A stretch of DNA of 64,000 nt from Phaeotremella fagi. Taxonomy: Eukaryota; Basidiomycota; Tremellomycetes; Tremellales; Phaeotremellaceae. The notes beneath the pieces were generated by a model. It ran no database searches. It was not told where the DNA came from and saw only the letters and a program-made list of their open reading frames with translations. Where the stretch lies: contig BCHU01000009.1 of the NCBI GenBank assembly GCA_001599715.1, positions 1,178,001 to 1,242,000 of the forward strand, written 5' to 3'. Shown piece after piece: positions 45,501 to 57,592 of the stretch (its first letter is position 1; the number at the start of each line of letters is the position of its first letter). The translations under genes and the position numbers were made by a program.

Positions 45501-46118
45501 GAACAACTCATCAGTTTCAGAAACAATGTTGACTTTGCTGAATTAATCTCGTGGAATGACTTTGGAGAATCGCATTATGTTGGTACTTTAGGTACAGGTG
45601 GTGATTTAGCTTATTCACAAGCATGGACAAATGGAATGCCACATACCGCTTGGTTGAAGGTCTTAGCGTTCTACGCACCAGCCTTCAAAACTGGTTCATA
45701 TCCAAGTGTATCTGATCAACTGGTTTTATGGTCCAGACCACATCCTAAAAACGCTCAACCAACCAACCCAACGCTTTCTAGGCCAGATCGAGCTGATGAT
45801 ACCGATGACAATATGTACGCTTTCGTTACTTTATCACAAGCCGCTGCTGTCACTCTTACGGCTGGTTCCAACTCTTACACTTGGAATTTACCTGCTGGTC
45901 CAAGTAAGTTGAGTATTGCCAGTTCAGCTGGTACGATTGGTGGTACAATTACAAGAGGTGGTTCCACTGTTAAGAGTTATAATTCAAATGGTCAATTCAC
46001 TTATGTCAAGTAAGTCGTCTTCTGCTGTGAAAGCTTGATAATCAAACTGACAACACATTTTTCAACTCTTAGCACACCGACGGATTACAATTTCAATTAC
46101 TTTGTTGCATCAGCTTAG
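42540..46118 (+). CDS. Secreted protein with five WSC domains and a GH71 alpha-1,3-glucanase domain
   Basis: Predicted extracellular enzyme acting on alpha-1,3-glucan of the cell wall, with WSC modules probably binding carbohydrate. Seven exons: 42540-42810, 42870-42886, 42950-43061, 43120-43634, 43694-44044, 44097-46009 and 46073-46118; 1074 residues. A signal peptide (about 1-22) is followed by WSC domains starting WSYVGCVQDG, WTNLGCFSDG, WTSLGCYTDT, FLSLGCYTDS and WSSVGCYYDI, each with C..C spacing, YKYAGVEY and QCYCGN/CFCGN. Ser-rich linkers separate them. The rest is GH71: KALYAHHIVGNTYNY, GLAQSAGIDGFALNLGQDG, VGFKMFMSFDF, GELNWNSGWP, ELISWNDFGESHYVG and a C-terminal beta domain. WSC units 1 to 4 are each interrupted by an intron before the CYCGN/CFCGN motif, except unit 2. 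No membrane anchor was seen at the end. Confidence 0.93.
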
Positions 46119-46969
46119 AAATTGAATGAACATCATTCTCATTTGCATATTCTTAGACTTTCTCCACTGACATTAAACTATACAACTTCGTTTTCGATAA
46201 AATAAAATAAAAACCTTTGTCTTCGCTATCATTCTCTTGTGGACAATTCTTGATCTTTGATTTTGGACTTTGGATTCATTGATAATTTCTTGTACAAAGG
46301 ATTTTAGTTTCTTTTTTATTCTTTCTGATTCGTTTTTGTATTTCTCTTTTTCTTCTCTTCGTTTCTCCCACCCTTCGTCCTATCTCCTATCCTTGTTTTT
46401 TTTTGGTTTCTTAACAGGTCGTTATAGTATTTACTCAACCCACCACTTTCTTAAGCTGGACATTAGATTTACCTTTCGTGATACCATGTATCCTCTGATT
46501 CTTTTACTTTCAAAGTCTAGATCCATTCTTGGTGAATCATAAGTTACCATCTGTTGACAGAAAGAACGCAGGCAAACGAATGAATGCCTTAGGTACTTAC
46601 TCCACCCGCCATTTGAAGAAATGATCGACGCCACTTAAGCCTACTACCGCCACTCTCACCAAATCACCAATTCCAGTGAAGGTAAGCAATTCTTTCATTT
46701 TCTGTCATAAATCTCTTCTTCAACATATATATTATCTAGCTATAAAGTTGTTGATTAACGTCTATACCAAAGCTAATACAGTCACCCCAGTTCATAGCTC
46801 GATTCTAACCTCGGACGCATTTTGAAAGAGCTCAATCTACCCACCCTTCCTCCGCACGGATCGTTTGACCCGCCAAGTTAACTCTACAAATCCATCAGAG
46901 AGACAACAATTTATCCAATTCCAATACTATCTCATAAACCTTCCTCTCTCTTAACACCACAGTCCCATC
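46119..46969. other. Intergenic region WSC-GH71 / UBC2
   Basis: 851 bases with T/C-rich 3' sequence at first and probable UBC2 promoter and leader at the end. No gene seen. Confidence 0.45.
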
Positions 46970-48026
46970 ATGGTAAGTTATTTAAATCCTTTCTGAACAA
47001 GATTTATGAAGGAATTCAACTGACAAGACGAATCATTCATCTTCCATTCCATTCCACTCATTCCTTTCTTCCAATATTGAACTTCAACTTCAATCTCCCA
47101 ATCCAAAATACATAAACTACACCAACAGTCAACAGCAGCTAAACGTCGTTTAATCAGAGATTTCAAGAGATTGGCGTCAGATCCACCAGTTGGTATTTCC
47201 GGTTCTCCAAATCCAGAGAATATCATGATTTGGAATGCCGTTATTTTTGGTCCTGGTGAGTGATAGTTTTGTATGTGATCTTGGGTTTAGTTTGAGGAAT
47301 GGGTGATTTTTGTGTATGGTTGACTACTGGAGGTTTCGATCAAGGTGTTTTCCACGAAGGCTGGGTTTTAAAAGGATGAATTCGCTTAATCATCTTCAAA
47401 TCATCGGATTACTGTACTTTATGTTTTCATTCCTACATCTATCAACTTCACTCACTCGACAAAGCCAAAACGTAAAAGCTAATAAACCCATAGCCGACAC
47501 TCCCTTCGAAGACGGCTCATTCAGGTTAATCTTAACCTTCACAGACTCCTATCCCAACAAACCACCAACAGTCAGATTTCTCTCCAAAATGTTCCATCCG
47601 AACATCTACAACAACGGTGAACTGTGTCTGGATATTCTACAAAATAGATGGAGTCCTACGTATGATGTTGCTGCTATTTTAACTAGTGTTCAGAGTTTAT
47701 TGAACGATCCTAATCCTGCCAGGTATGTTTAGTTCTTATTTCACCCAAATTTCATCATTTCTTGTTTGGGGTTCTTTTTTTTGGCTGATTCTTTCTTTCT
47801 TTTCTCGTAAACCAGTCCAGCCAATGTCGAAGCTGCATCTCTATTCAAGGATAACATGAAAGAATACGAGAGAAGAGTGAAAGTGAGTTTAACGCTCTAT
47901 ATATATAAATGGTTACCTTACTAACAAACAATCCAGATCACAGTAGAAGCTTCATGGATGGATGACACACCAACCGAGGTCGATGAAAACCTACCTTCCA
48001 ACCCTCCAGTAGCGGCGACAGTTTGA
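46970..48026 (+). CDS. RAD6: Ubiquitin-conjugating enzyme E2 RAD6/UBC2
   Basis: E2 enzyme for histone H2B, PCNA and N-degron ubiquitination with RING partners such as Bre1, Rad18 and Ubr1. Five coding exons: 46970-46972, 47129-47255, 47494-47722, 47816-47882 and 47937-48026; 171 residues. Sequence starts [16 protein letters not shown], then [50 protein letters not shown] with the catalytic Cys, and [17 protein letters not shown]. The tail is longer than in animals and mildly acidic ([12 protein letters not shown]), as in yeast. The first coding exon consists only of the ATG, followed by a 156-base intron. The second intron is 238 bases. Confidence 0.96.
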
Positions 48027-48357
48027 TGTTTTCATTATCGTCATGATCATTGTCCTTTTCTATCAAATACAGATATAAACCCAAATAACCAACGGTTGAT
48101 TTTCTTTTGTTGTACAAACCATCGTTCTCTTTCCCATTCTCTTTCTTCTCCCTTCCGGCATTCAGTTTCTCTTTGGATTCCTATCGTTTCGATCTCTTAA
48201 ATGTTATGTATAACAATGCATCGAGTATTGAAGATCATCCATCGATAATTTCCAAGTCAAGGATGATGAATGTATTTCATTTCAGGGTGCAAGAAATATA
48301 AAAAAAAAAGGTATGATTTCGTGCTAGGTATCAAATCCAACCCAATCCCACATTAAT
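48027..48357. other. Convergent intergenic region UBC2 / unknown gene
   Basis: 331 bases of 3' UTR-like, T-rich sequence; nothing else seen. Confidence 0.4.
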
Positions 48358-50365
48358 CTAAGCAACAACCAAAACTTCCCCTCTAGAACCAACAAGTGAG
48401 AATCTACAACCCTTGAAAAACTTTTCTCCGCCGTCCCCCTCAACCCTGTCAATTGATATTGAATGTAACCAATTCCGTAATCTCATCGCGTCTTTTGCGA
48501 AAGTATAAATCCTCAGGTGATTGCCTGATTCGATTGTAGTCGCTTCCACCGGTATCATAGACTGAGATACCTTAACTGCATCATTCGAATTTAACGTCGA
48601 TGGTTGATATCGATGATACAGTTTGTTATTGTTGTTATTGTTTGAACCGAAATCGATGTATGGATCAGGTTTAGGTCCAGAAAGAACTGTCGACAAATGA
48701 CAGAAAATGTTTCTGTTTTGCCATGTTTTCAATATCTTGATGAATCCCTCGTAGCGTTCTTTGGTCCAGAATAACGTTTTCGGTATAGTTTCTTTATTGA
48801 GTTTCATTTTTGAATTGTCGAGGTTGGCGTTCTGGAAACACGCTTTGGAACACCATGATTCTGGTATCCCTATTCCTGAACTTAAGGCTGAATTTGAAGT
48901 TGGGTTGTGAATATCAACCAATCCAGATAGTTTTATATCATGATCTACAGGATCATTTAAGGATGGGACAACCACAGGACCGTGGAGCGGGATTAACCAA
49001 TATACCAGACCGTTAGGGTTCGACGAGCAGTAGTATCTTGGATCTGGGTGTAGAGGTGAATTCTCAACAAGACTTAGGTAATTTCGAGGCAATTTATAAT
49101 CCTCGTTGATGATCCTCTTTGGAATTTCGCTGAAGTATATATGAGGGTTTTTGTAAGGCTATATCATTAGTTAGATTCTTATTTTGACCTGGTTAAGGGA
49201 CTTACGGGCTTTATTGCCTCCCACATGTATTCATAATTTCCATCTTTGGACATTTCTTCTCTCCACCATTGTTTTCGAAGGTTTTGATAGGTAGTTCGCG
49301 ATCCATTCTCCTTTCCTTCTTTGGTTTCGAGGTTCTCTTGAGGGTTCTGAGAATTGTTGAGGTCCTGATTCATCATTGAACTTTGAATCACTCCCATTCC
49401 CGATTCACCGACATCAATATTGATTTCCGGTTGAACATTGATGTTTTCCAGACCGGCATTTTCAATTGGGATCGTGCCACCAACAACAGAAAGCGGTAAA
49501 CGAGAAGAAAGCTTTCCATCTGCTCGACCTTTCCCTTTATCTCTAGAGTTGTCCGGTTCCTTCGGTGCTAATGATGAATGCTTCTTTGTTATGCCTCTAG
49601 AAAATGTTTTCCATAGACATTCGAATTCTTCAATATCGTCGTCTTCGAGGTCGTCTACAGAAGGATCGTTCCAATCTTTCAATTCTTTCCCTACTTGTGG
49701 TACATGTTTTGAAGATGATACATGTTCCATCGCTATAGATGTAGGAGGGAGGGAAGTGGGTACGAACGCATTGGTACTCTGAAGACGACCTGTAGGCTGT
49801 TAGAACCTTTCATGAATTCATACGGTTACTTACAGATACAAGGATATCTCAACCCAGCGGTATACCACAACTTTCCAGAACCACCAATCAACACTTTCTC
49901 ATCTACTCCACCAGAATCACATGATTCATATAAATCAACCAAAAGTCGTCTCCTACCAAATTTCCTTGAACCAACTAGTAAACCTTCATCCGAACCGTCA
50001 CCTCTCCAAGCATCACTCAAAAGTTCCTGTCCAATAACGAAAGACCTCCTATTCTTCTCGTCCTGTTGTAAAGATGGTTGATCTCTCGATGTAGGAAGAT
50101 TGATAACATAATTTAGAGGTAGTTTCGCTAACGACTCGTGCTCGTCAACAGCAGATCCAGTTTCTTGAGTGGTTAAAACGTCATTTTGAGGTTCGACAGT
50201 GGGTGATACAGATTTCACATTTGATACAGCATTTTTGTTCAGCGGTTGAAATTTACGTCGATTGTTGGGACGTGGTTTTATTGGGATCAGTGATTCTTGT
50301 GATTGTGATTGTGACTGTGATTGAGATGAGGTTGAAAGTCTTTGTGAACGACGAGTTGCTGGCAT
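48358..50365 (-). CDS. Hypothetical protein, 638 residues, head-to-head with SCC3
   Basis: Three exons, 49834-50365, 49206-49789 and 48358-49158, join in phase. I do not recognise a family. The N-terminus is basic and Ser/Gln-rich (MPATRRSQRLS, then SQ repeats, IPIKPRPNNRRK), suggesting a nuclear protein. A middle block (RRSFVIGQELLSDAWRGD and RKFGRRRLLVDLYESC) looks ordered. Next comes an acidic stretch (DDLEDDDIEEFECLWKTF) and a C-terminal region of about 265 residues that looks folded, with HPDPRYYCSSNPNG and LVYWLIPLHGPVVVP and an Asn run (NNNNNN) in a loop. Acceptor choice for exon 2 (TACAG at 49790) was set by frame. Shares a 317-base promoter with SCC3. Confidence 0.75.
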
Positions 50366-50682
50366 TTAAGAATACGCCATGGGTGAGGTTGAGTTCTGTA
50401 TGTTTACTTGTTATATACCCGTCGTCATCATTACTGTCGTTGTCGTTACCAGATAGGTCTTTGTCGCTATCAGAAGTGTTGTTTGTCGCTGTAACTGTTG
50501 CTGGAAATAGCTGAAATGGTATATAGAACTTATATGATCCTCCCCTCTTGGATCTCCACGTGGCAAGCGGTCCAGTCACTTTACGCGTCAGTCGCGTCAA
50601 CCGATTGCCACCAAAAGCAATAACAATAATTCTCTTCTTCTTCCTTTTACTATCATTTTTATATCCAACACCACCCCCCACC
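50366..50682. promoter_or_regulatory. Divergent promoter, unknown gene / SCC3
   Basis: 317 bases between diverging starts. A CCACGTGG palindrome lies at about 50557-50564 followed by GCAAGC, and ACGCGTCAGTCGCGTCA lies near 50583-50599, which resembles the MCB/ACGCGT element of G1/S genes. That fits a cohesin gene but is inference from motif shape. Confidence 0.45.
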
Positions 50683-53600
50683 ATGTCTAGATCCTCCCCA
50701 TCTAGTCAAGAACATGATCAAGAACACGATCAAGAAGATGATCAACCACGTAAAAGTTCAAGAGCAAGGAAAGCTGTAGAAAGATTCGATTCAAGTGTTG
50801 GTGAGTGACGCTGATTGATTGATCCATTCATTGATCGCTTGATCTCAAATTCGATATCATACTTACTTCCCTCCAGCTCGTAACCAGAACAACAAGAGAC
50901 AACGCAAGGATGAGCAGGAAGACCACGAAGTAAGTCGGCTCGTAACAGATGATGGATTAACTCACACACTTCCAGTCCGCTAGTGAATCCGAAGAAGAAC
51001 ATCAACCTCTTAGAGGAAAGAAGAGATTATCCAACGGTCCCAAAAAAGCTAAAACCAATGGTAACGGTATTACCAAATCTAAGAAGAAAGTTGCACCAGT
51101 CACCGTTGACGAAGCAGCAGTTGATGGTGAATTAAAAACCGATTCGCCCTTTTGCAGTGAGTATCGATCAATCAACTTCTAATAATGAAGCTGATCCTTC
51201 CAATCTTAGCCGCAATGCTATCCACAGAAATAGCTCTTCAACCACTAATCGAAGATTGGGTTGAGACATATCAGCAAACCTCGAATAATGAATCTGCAGA
51301 AAAGGCCTCTGTGCACGAACTAGTTCTTTTCTTCATTCGTTGTTGTGGTCTTACTGTTGATGTCACTGAGGATGAAGCTATGGATGAGGATGGGATCGTT
51401 GATGTTCTTGAACGAATTCAAGATCAAAGTGTCAAGGTTGGTGCTGATGTCCATACCAAGCTGATGACATTAGACCACTACTGCAGTCTACCCACTCACG
51501 TCAAAGGTCAAACAATACCGTTCATTCAAAAGCAATCTCAACACCTTCATCTCTCATCTTATCACCACATTATCACTCTCACCTGTCCTTTACAACAGCG
51601 CAGAATCTACGGCACATTCTACTCCACTCATCCCTCTCATTTTAACCTGGCTTCATTCAATGACTTCAAGTCCCTTACGTCCAATTCGTCATACATCCAC
51701 CTATATCACTCTGAAAATCAACACTGCATTATGCGAGATCGCTTCAGTTGTTACGAGTGACTTGGGAACTAAACAACGTCAAAGAGAAGCTGAACAGAAG
51801 AAAGGTGGATCTGGAGCGGCGTATCAGAAAAGATTGAAGGAAGCTGAGAAGAAGGTTCAAGAGGAACATAAACGCAAAACGAGACTAGAGGAGTATATGC
51901 AGGAAGTTGTTGATGTGTGAGTTAATATTTTTCGAAAGAGAAATCTTAGCTGAACGTCAATTTAGCATGTTCATTCATCGAGTTCGCGACGCTGACCCAG
52001 TCATTCGTGCTGATTGCATGAAGGAACTTGGTGTGTGGATGAAGAAATATGCTGCGTTTTACGTCAATACTTCGTTCCTATCCAATTTCTCAAGAGGGTG
52101 TAATGATCCAGTAAGTCCCACGACGTGAGGAGATACTTTTATTGACGTATTCAAGAACCCACATCCCCGATTGGAAACCGTCAAAGCTCTTGCTTCGCTC
52201 TACACCAAAGAAACTTTTGTCACCTCATCCCAAGGTGTTACACTTCGTTTAGCCCCCCGACTGATCGAAATGGCTCTACGAGATACCGATCTCAACGTTC
52301 GAATCAATTCAATCGCTACTCTCACTCTAATCGACAAGACCGGGATTCTATCTGACGAATCGGATGAAGAGCGTTTACGCATCAGAAGACTTGTTTACGA
52401 TTCAGAAAGTCGTATCAGAAAAGCTTCAGCTGGTTTCATCAAGGGACTTTGGGAGGAGAAACAAGTAGCAATCCAAGGTTCAATTGATGCGTTGAGAGGT
52501 CCAAGGAAGAAGCGTGCTGCTGAAATCGAAGAGGAGGAAATGGGACGAAGACTCGAATGGAAAGCTCTTGTCCAATTGTTGATCGAAACCGGTGCATCAA
52601 TCGACGAAGAGGAAGGCGAGACTCAAAATGGTGATAAAACTGAAATTGATTCCAGTGTCATCTCTTCTTCTAATGGTACATTAACAAGAGCTTCTGCTGC
52701 TGTTGAAGCTTTATGGAACGAGGTTGAGATACTCAAAGATTGGGAAAGATTGGTCAACTATATTTTACTTGATCATTCGACTTTCAATCAAGATAATTGG
52801 TTGTTAAACGATGATGAAGAGAGTTTTATAATTCAGATTTTGGTTGCTGTTTTGAAAAGAGAGGAAAAGGTGAGTCAGCCCAAGATCCTTATCGTCAAAA
52901 CACTAATCGTTACTAGGATGATGATCTCGATGAAAGAACAAAAATCCTCATTAAAGTCTTGCCTCGACTTTTCAGTAAACATCAAGCTGATGTCGGGAGA
53001 ATGAACTGGATTCTAGAAATTCCACAAAACATGAATCTAAGTTTGTATTTGGATTTGAGAATGAACTCGGTGAGTGGTTCAGAAATATAGTAGGCAGATG
53101 ATTGAGTCTGATCGTCATATAGGCATACACCGATCTTTGGTCTGATATAATCAAACAATTCCTACAACACACCACCCCCGAGATCCTCCAAACCTCAATC
53201 GAAACCATTCATCATCTGTTAGAAACCACGGCCATGTCAACCATCAACGAAACCAAATTATCTGAACTTGAAGAAACTCTGCTAACCTCATTGAGAGATT
53301 TCATCGACGGCAGAGATGTCTTATCGATGACTTTTGATGGTGATGATGATTTATCTAGTGTTGAGGCTATTTTACTCAGAACAAACCTTTTGGTCAGATC
53401 TCGCGAAATGATTTCCAGTATGGAAAGTACTGAAGGTGGGCAGAGTTCTGGATGGGAAATCCTCTGTGCATTTGCTTCAAGAGGTCGATTGGGTTTCAAA
53501 GAGGAATCCAAGGTAGGTCTGAGTTGTTGTTTGATTCTGACATGCAGATCACCGAGTACGCAATGCATACTATCTTCCTGCATTTGACATGGCTTTTCAA

Positions 53601-55135
53601 ACGTTTCTCAGAGACTGAAGATGATTCTGAAAGATTGGAAGAAAGACAAAAACGCGCTATTGAAATCTTCCATGCCAATGGTCTGGAAGAAGGAGGCAAC
53701 GCAGTTGAAGAAGTCAAGAGACAGGTCAGTCTACAAATTATTTCTTAGATCTTAGCTGATCGTTTTTAGGCGTTCATTTGTTATCTTAATCTTCACATAC
53801 TATTCCACAACCGAAAAGATTCTCTACCTGCTGTTAAAGCCTGTCCTTTGACTTTGGCTTCTAACGAACAATACAAACTCAGTGGAGCTTTCCAAGCCGC
53901 TGTTGAAAGATATAGTACTGAAAAGGATTCTCGTAGGGAAGAAGAGACTTCTGGTAAGTGTTCAGTGCTACTTGGGTAGAGCAATACACTTACTGCTATA
54001 TCACGTAGCATCGAAAGTCAAATCATTCGACCAGGATATCCTTTTCCTCAGACTTGTTTCTGTCTTCGTCGCATCGATTCGATGTGGTGTTTTAGATGTC
54101 GATCATGCTAAAATCCCATTGGCTCATTATGGTAGATTCGGTTCAGCTTATGACGCTGTTGTCAAGAAACTCGTTGATGTCTTGAAAGATGAGGGTATAT
54201 ACAATAACGAATCTACGACAGTTCAACATGTTGTTAAAGACGCTCTGCATGAGGTGAGTGTGGCGTGGATTTGAGATGACTCGAGCTGACGGCATCCATA
54301 GTCGTTCACCATGTTCTTAGAATCTGACGACAAAGAGCCGACTTCAACTATCGGACTGTCCAAACTCATCGCCTCATCGCTTCAAATCCATGGAAATCAT
54401 TTCTCGATCCTCAAACAAGTCAATTCCACGGACATTCAAGATCTCCACGAATCCTCCATAACATGGTTAACAACTAGGGTCTTGGCGCCATTAATCAAAT
54501 CGGAGAAATTAGGTAAATCGACAGATTTAAAGAAGAAAATCCAAACTCGTCGATTAAAAGCGTTGAGCTATTTCAAGATCTTGTTATTACTTTTATCGCC
54601 AATCAACGGATCTCAAGCATTAAAGATTAGACGTCATTTGACTGAGAAACTTGATGAATCCGATGCGGTGATTGTCGGAACTGAAAGTTGGAATGGGTAT
54701 AGGGTTTACGAGAAGAGATTGTTGGGGATTGCCAGTCGAGATGGGAACGTTGTTGGGGCTGCGAAAGCTAAGAAAGTTGTTGAGGTCGATGGTGGTGATG
54801 GTGATACGGAGGGTGAGATGGAAGAGGACGAGATTGCTACACCTACCAAATCTCGTCCTAACCCTAATACCAATAAACGAAGACGTGAATCACCCGAGGA
54901 GGAGGAGGAACGATCAGAAGAAGTTGAGCAAGGAGAGGAGGAGGCGATGGAAATTGACGAACCAAACCAAGATCAAGAAGTCGACGTAGACGAAGACGAA
55001 CAATTAGATCTGGACTTGGATTTGGAATTACCGAAAGAAATGAGAGATGTTGAGAGGGAACGAGAAAGAAGTCAAAGTCTTCAACCTATTGTTCCTGCTG
55101 TTGGAAGAAAGAAGAGAATCGTTAAAAGGTTTTAG
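50683..55135 (+). CDS. SCC3: Cohesin subunit SCC3/IRR1 (STAG family)
   Basis: HEAT-repeat subunit of cohesin that binds the kleisin and DNA in the nucleus. Thirteen exons: 50683-50800, 50877-50929, 50976-51156, 51210-51440, 51487-51916, 51966-52110, 52156-52869, 52917-53069, 53123-53512, 53548-53724, 53770-53953, 54009-54253 and 54302-55135; 1284 residues. A charged tail (EHDQEHDQEDDQPRKSSRAR) leads into the STAG core: IRHTSTYITLKI, a coiled-coil-like QRQREAEQKKGG segment, then the stromalin domain MFIHRVRDADPVIRADCMKELGVWMKKY. HEAT-like repeats follow to about 1080, and the C-terminus is strongly acidic with a basic end (GRKKRIVKRF). The intron 51441-51486 uses a GTGCTG donor, chosen because it is the one that restores the YPLTSKVKQYRSF frame. 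Confidence 0.95.
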
Positions 55136-55360
55136 TCTGATAGGTTGATAGGTATTCATTCGGTCTTTGGTTGGACGGCTTTACTTTTGGGTTTCTCATT
55201 CATGCTTTTCATATTTCCTCTTATACCATTTTATTTTATTTCATCTCATCTATTGTATTCATTCGCTCATGTTATGTTTTCCTGTTTTATTTCTTTATGC
55301 AGTACAAATACAACTACAACTACATTCTACCAATCCACTCAAACACCCTTTCACGCTGTA

Positions 55361-55942
55361 TCAATCCTGATCTGAATCAGATGAATCGTAGGAACAATGA
55401 TGATGATAATGACGATGATGATGATCTTCCTGCCCACTTCGTCTTATATTCGTCTCTTCACCATATCTACCATACCCATGATCATAGTCTGAAGTTGAAG
55501 GTAGACGTTTACTGATTGGCGAAGACGGAAGAGAGTTCGATTTTGAACTTGAGAATGATCGATGCTCGACACCACCAAAACCATGATCGACGTCTGAATC
55601 AAGAGACCGTGAATAAAAAGAAGAATTGGTACCAACATCATCACTAGCATCTGTTTCTCGATGAACAGAAGAACAATCACTTCGATCGTCCTCATCCTCG
55701 TTCTCTCCACCGAAAAAATAATCCAAAGTCCCACCAATAGTTCCCAACAACCCAGGTCTTTGTGCACCAACTTTCCAATTCCTCCTGACTATACTTTTCA
55801 GATCTGATTTGATATCTTGCAGATTCTCTTGGGCTTGATCTAAGTGGACATGACGGTTTGGTTCGTGATGATGAGATTCTGGTTGATGTGAGTGATGATG
55901 GTTTGGGGACCTTTCGCTGTGATTGTGAGCCGGGTGAGACAT
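55361..55942 (-). CDS. Unrecognised protein with NWK-GAQRP core, tandem copy 1
   Basis: Single exon, about 193 residues, starting MSHPAHNHSERSP. It belongs to no family I know. A His-rich N-terminus (HHHSHQPESHHHEP) is followed by a short core: SDLKSIVRRNWKVGAQRPG, then LLGTIGGTLDYFFGG. The rest is disordered, Ser/Asp-rich and ends in a His cluster (HHHRHYHHHC) and DSSDSDQD. The core is shared with the next two genes on the same strand, so these are tandem paralogues. An alternative in-frame ATG lies six codons upstream. No signal peptide or membrane segment. Confidence 0.7.
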   Translation of the reverse strand: MSHPAHNHSERSPNHHHSHQPESHHHEPNRHVHLDQAQENLQDIKSDLKSIVRRNWKVGAQRPGLLGTIGGTLDYFFGGENEDEDDRSDCSSVHRETDASDDVGTNSSFYSRSLDSDVDHGFGGVEHRSFSSSKSNSLPSSPISKRLPSTSDYDHGYGRYGEETNIRRSGQEDHHHRHYHHHCSYDSSDSDQD

Positions 55943-56435
55943 TTCGTACTGTTTTCGCACTTGGTGATGAAGTGGTGGAAGATGGGTTTGGGTTTGGAGA
56001 TTGACTTGTCGGATTTATACGTGATAAAGCGTGTTGTAACCCCTTGTACTGTAGCTGAAAACTCTCTTTTGAATACCTTATCCTTTCATTGTCATTCTTT
56101 GAAACAGTACAAAGTGATACTGTATGTAAAAAGGGATGATGTAGTTGAGAAACAAAAAGCAATGTTTCAACCGTCTACTAAATGGAGGCGTTGTAGCTTG
56201 AATACACTGTTTGGCAAACCTGTTGCTTCTACGTCATTGATCCATGGAGATATATCGTACTGCAATATCTAAGCACGTTCAAACAAAACGCAACACTGTC
56301 CAAATACAACTTAGCAGAAAGCTACTTGCAACCTCTACAGCATTCCTTTTCCTCTGTCCCCTCCAGCCACCTTCATCCTTAAGAAGCCCCATCTGCTGCA
56401 GACAATCTACAGAACACCCTCATCACCCTTTAACC
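55943..56435. other. Intergenic region between tandem paralogues 1 and 2
   Basis: Promoter of copy 1; no gene seen. Confidence 0.4.
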
Positions 56436-57143
56436 TCACCAACCCTCATCTTCAGAATCAGAACTACCATCGATTCTGCTTCTGATTCTCGATCTACCTG
56501 GATTTGAATGTGGCTGATGACGCTGACCGCCACGTTGGACACCTCTGGTTTCTGAAAAATAATTTTGTGGGTCTCTGAAACGACAGTCTTCAGGATACCA
56601 TTCCAAGGATGATTTTTTGTATTCGATATATCGAGTTGATTCCCGTGGATCGCGACTGAGTCTACTGGGAGATAGATAAGGTCTCGATTCACTGTATTCC
56701 CTCCTCCCGTAGCCCCGTTCGTCGTCATCATCATCGTCGTCGTCATCATCAACCTCATCCCATTCCCTTCCAGCATGACCACCTCCGTCTGAAACCGATT
56801 TCTGATTATCATCACCAAAAGCTTTACCAACCAAATAATCGAATAGATCAATAGAGACACCCCGGACACTTGGTCTTTGAGCACCATGCTTCCAATTATC
56901 AGCGATCAATTGAACCAAATCGGATCTAGTGGTGTTTTCGGCTCTCCTGTCTCCTTCTAGAGCTGTTTTAAGATGTGAATAAACCCATTGATCTCGGAAT
57001 GAATTACCGTATTTCGATTTGGATGTTGATCGGCTTGAGCTGTTTGAATAGTGTCGATTTGGAATATCATCTCGACGGTACCTCTCATCGATATCCTCAC
57101 GATAATCGTACTCCTCCATCTGAAATGAATTTTGACTTGGCAT
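56436..57143 (-). CDS. Unrecognised protein with NWK-GAQRP core, tandem copy 2
   Basis: Single exon of about 235 residues starting MPSQNSFQMEEYDYRED. The shared part is longest here: FRDQWVYSHLKTAL, GDRRAENTT, then SDLVQLIADNWKHGAQRPS and VRGVSIDLFDYLVGKAFGDD. The RDQWV..H...A block also occurs in copy 3, and NWK.GAQRP also in copy 1. After the core come an Asp run (ten residues) and an Arg/Ser/Tyr-rich disordered tail ending SSDSEDEGW. An ATG 11 codons upstream is also in frame. No domain recognised; probably a soluble intracellular protein. Confidence 0.72.
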   Translation of the reverse strand: MPSQNSFQMEEYDYREDIDERYRRDDIPNRHYSNSSSRSTSKSKYGNSFRDQWVYSHLKTALEGDRRAENTTRSDLVQLIADNWKHGAQRPSVRGVSIDLFDYLVGKAFGDDNQKSVSDGGGHAGREWDEVDDDDDDDDDDERGYGRREYSESRPYLSPSRLSRDPRESTRYIEYKKSSLEWYPEDCRFRDPQNYFSETRGVQRGGQRHQPHSNPGRSRIRSRIDGSSDSEDEGW

Positions 57144-57592
57144 TTTGAAATGGATAATTTTAAGATTTGTTTTCAAAATTGGACTCTACTGATTGAGAGA
57201 AAAAATCGCTTTTTGTAGATGATAGCAATTCTTATGTTGTTGAAGTCTGTTATGGAACAGTTTGAAACCGAATTTTTTACACCATCCGTAATTGTTGTTT
57301 AGCATCCGGTTTTGGGTAGCACTATCCATTGTACCACTAAACATGTAGCAGGATCAAGTGTAACTCCTCCTGTCCCCCTTTTCAAGAGAAAGGAGGAGCT
57401 TACAGTGTGTGATAGATGATGAAAGGATACGCAGATTCGTATGTCTCATGAATTTGAGATGAAAGAAAAGACAGTCCTAAGCCAAAACATGACGGTTTGT
57501 GCGTTGTCGCTCACAAAGTCGTACAGTAGTTCACGACCGATACGAAGTCAAACCGATACTATGTATGCATACACACCTCACCATTCTAACCC
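57144..57592. other. Intergenic region between tandem paralogues 2 and 3
   Basis: Promoter of copy 2 and 3' side of copy 3; no gene seen. Confidence 0.4.
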
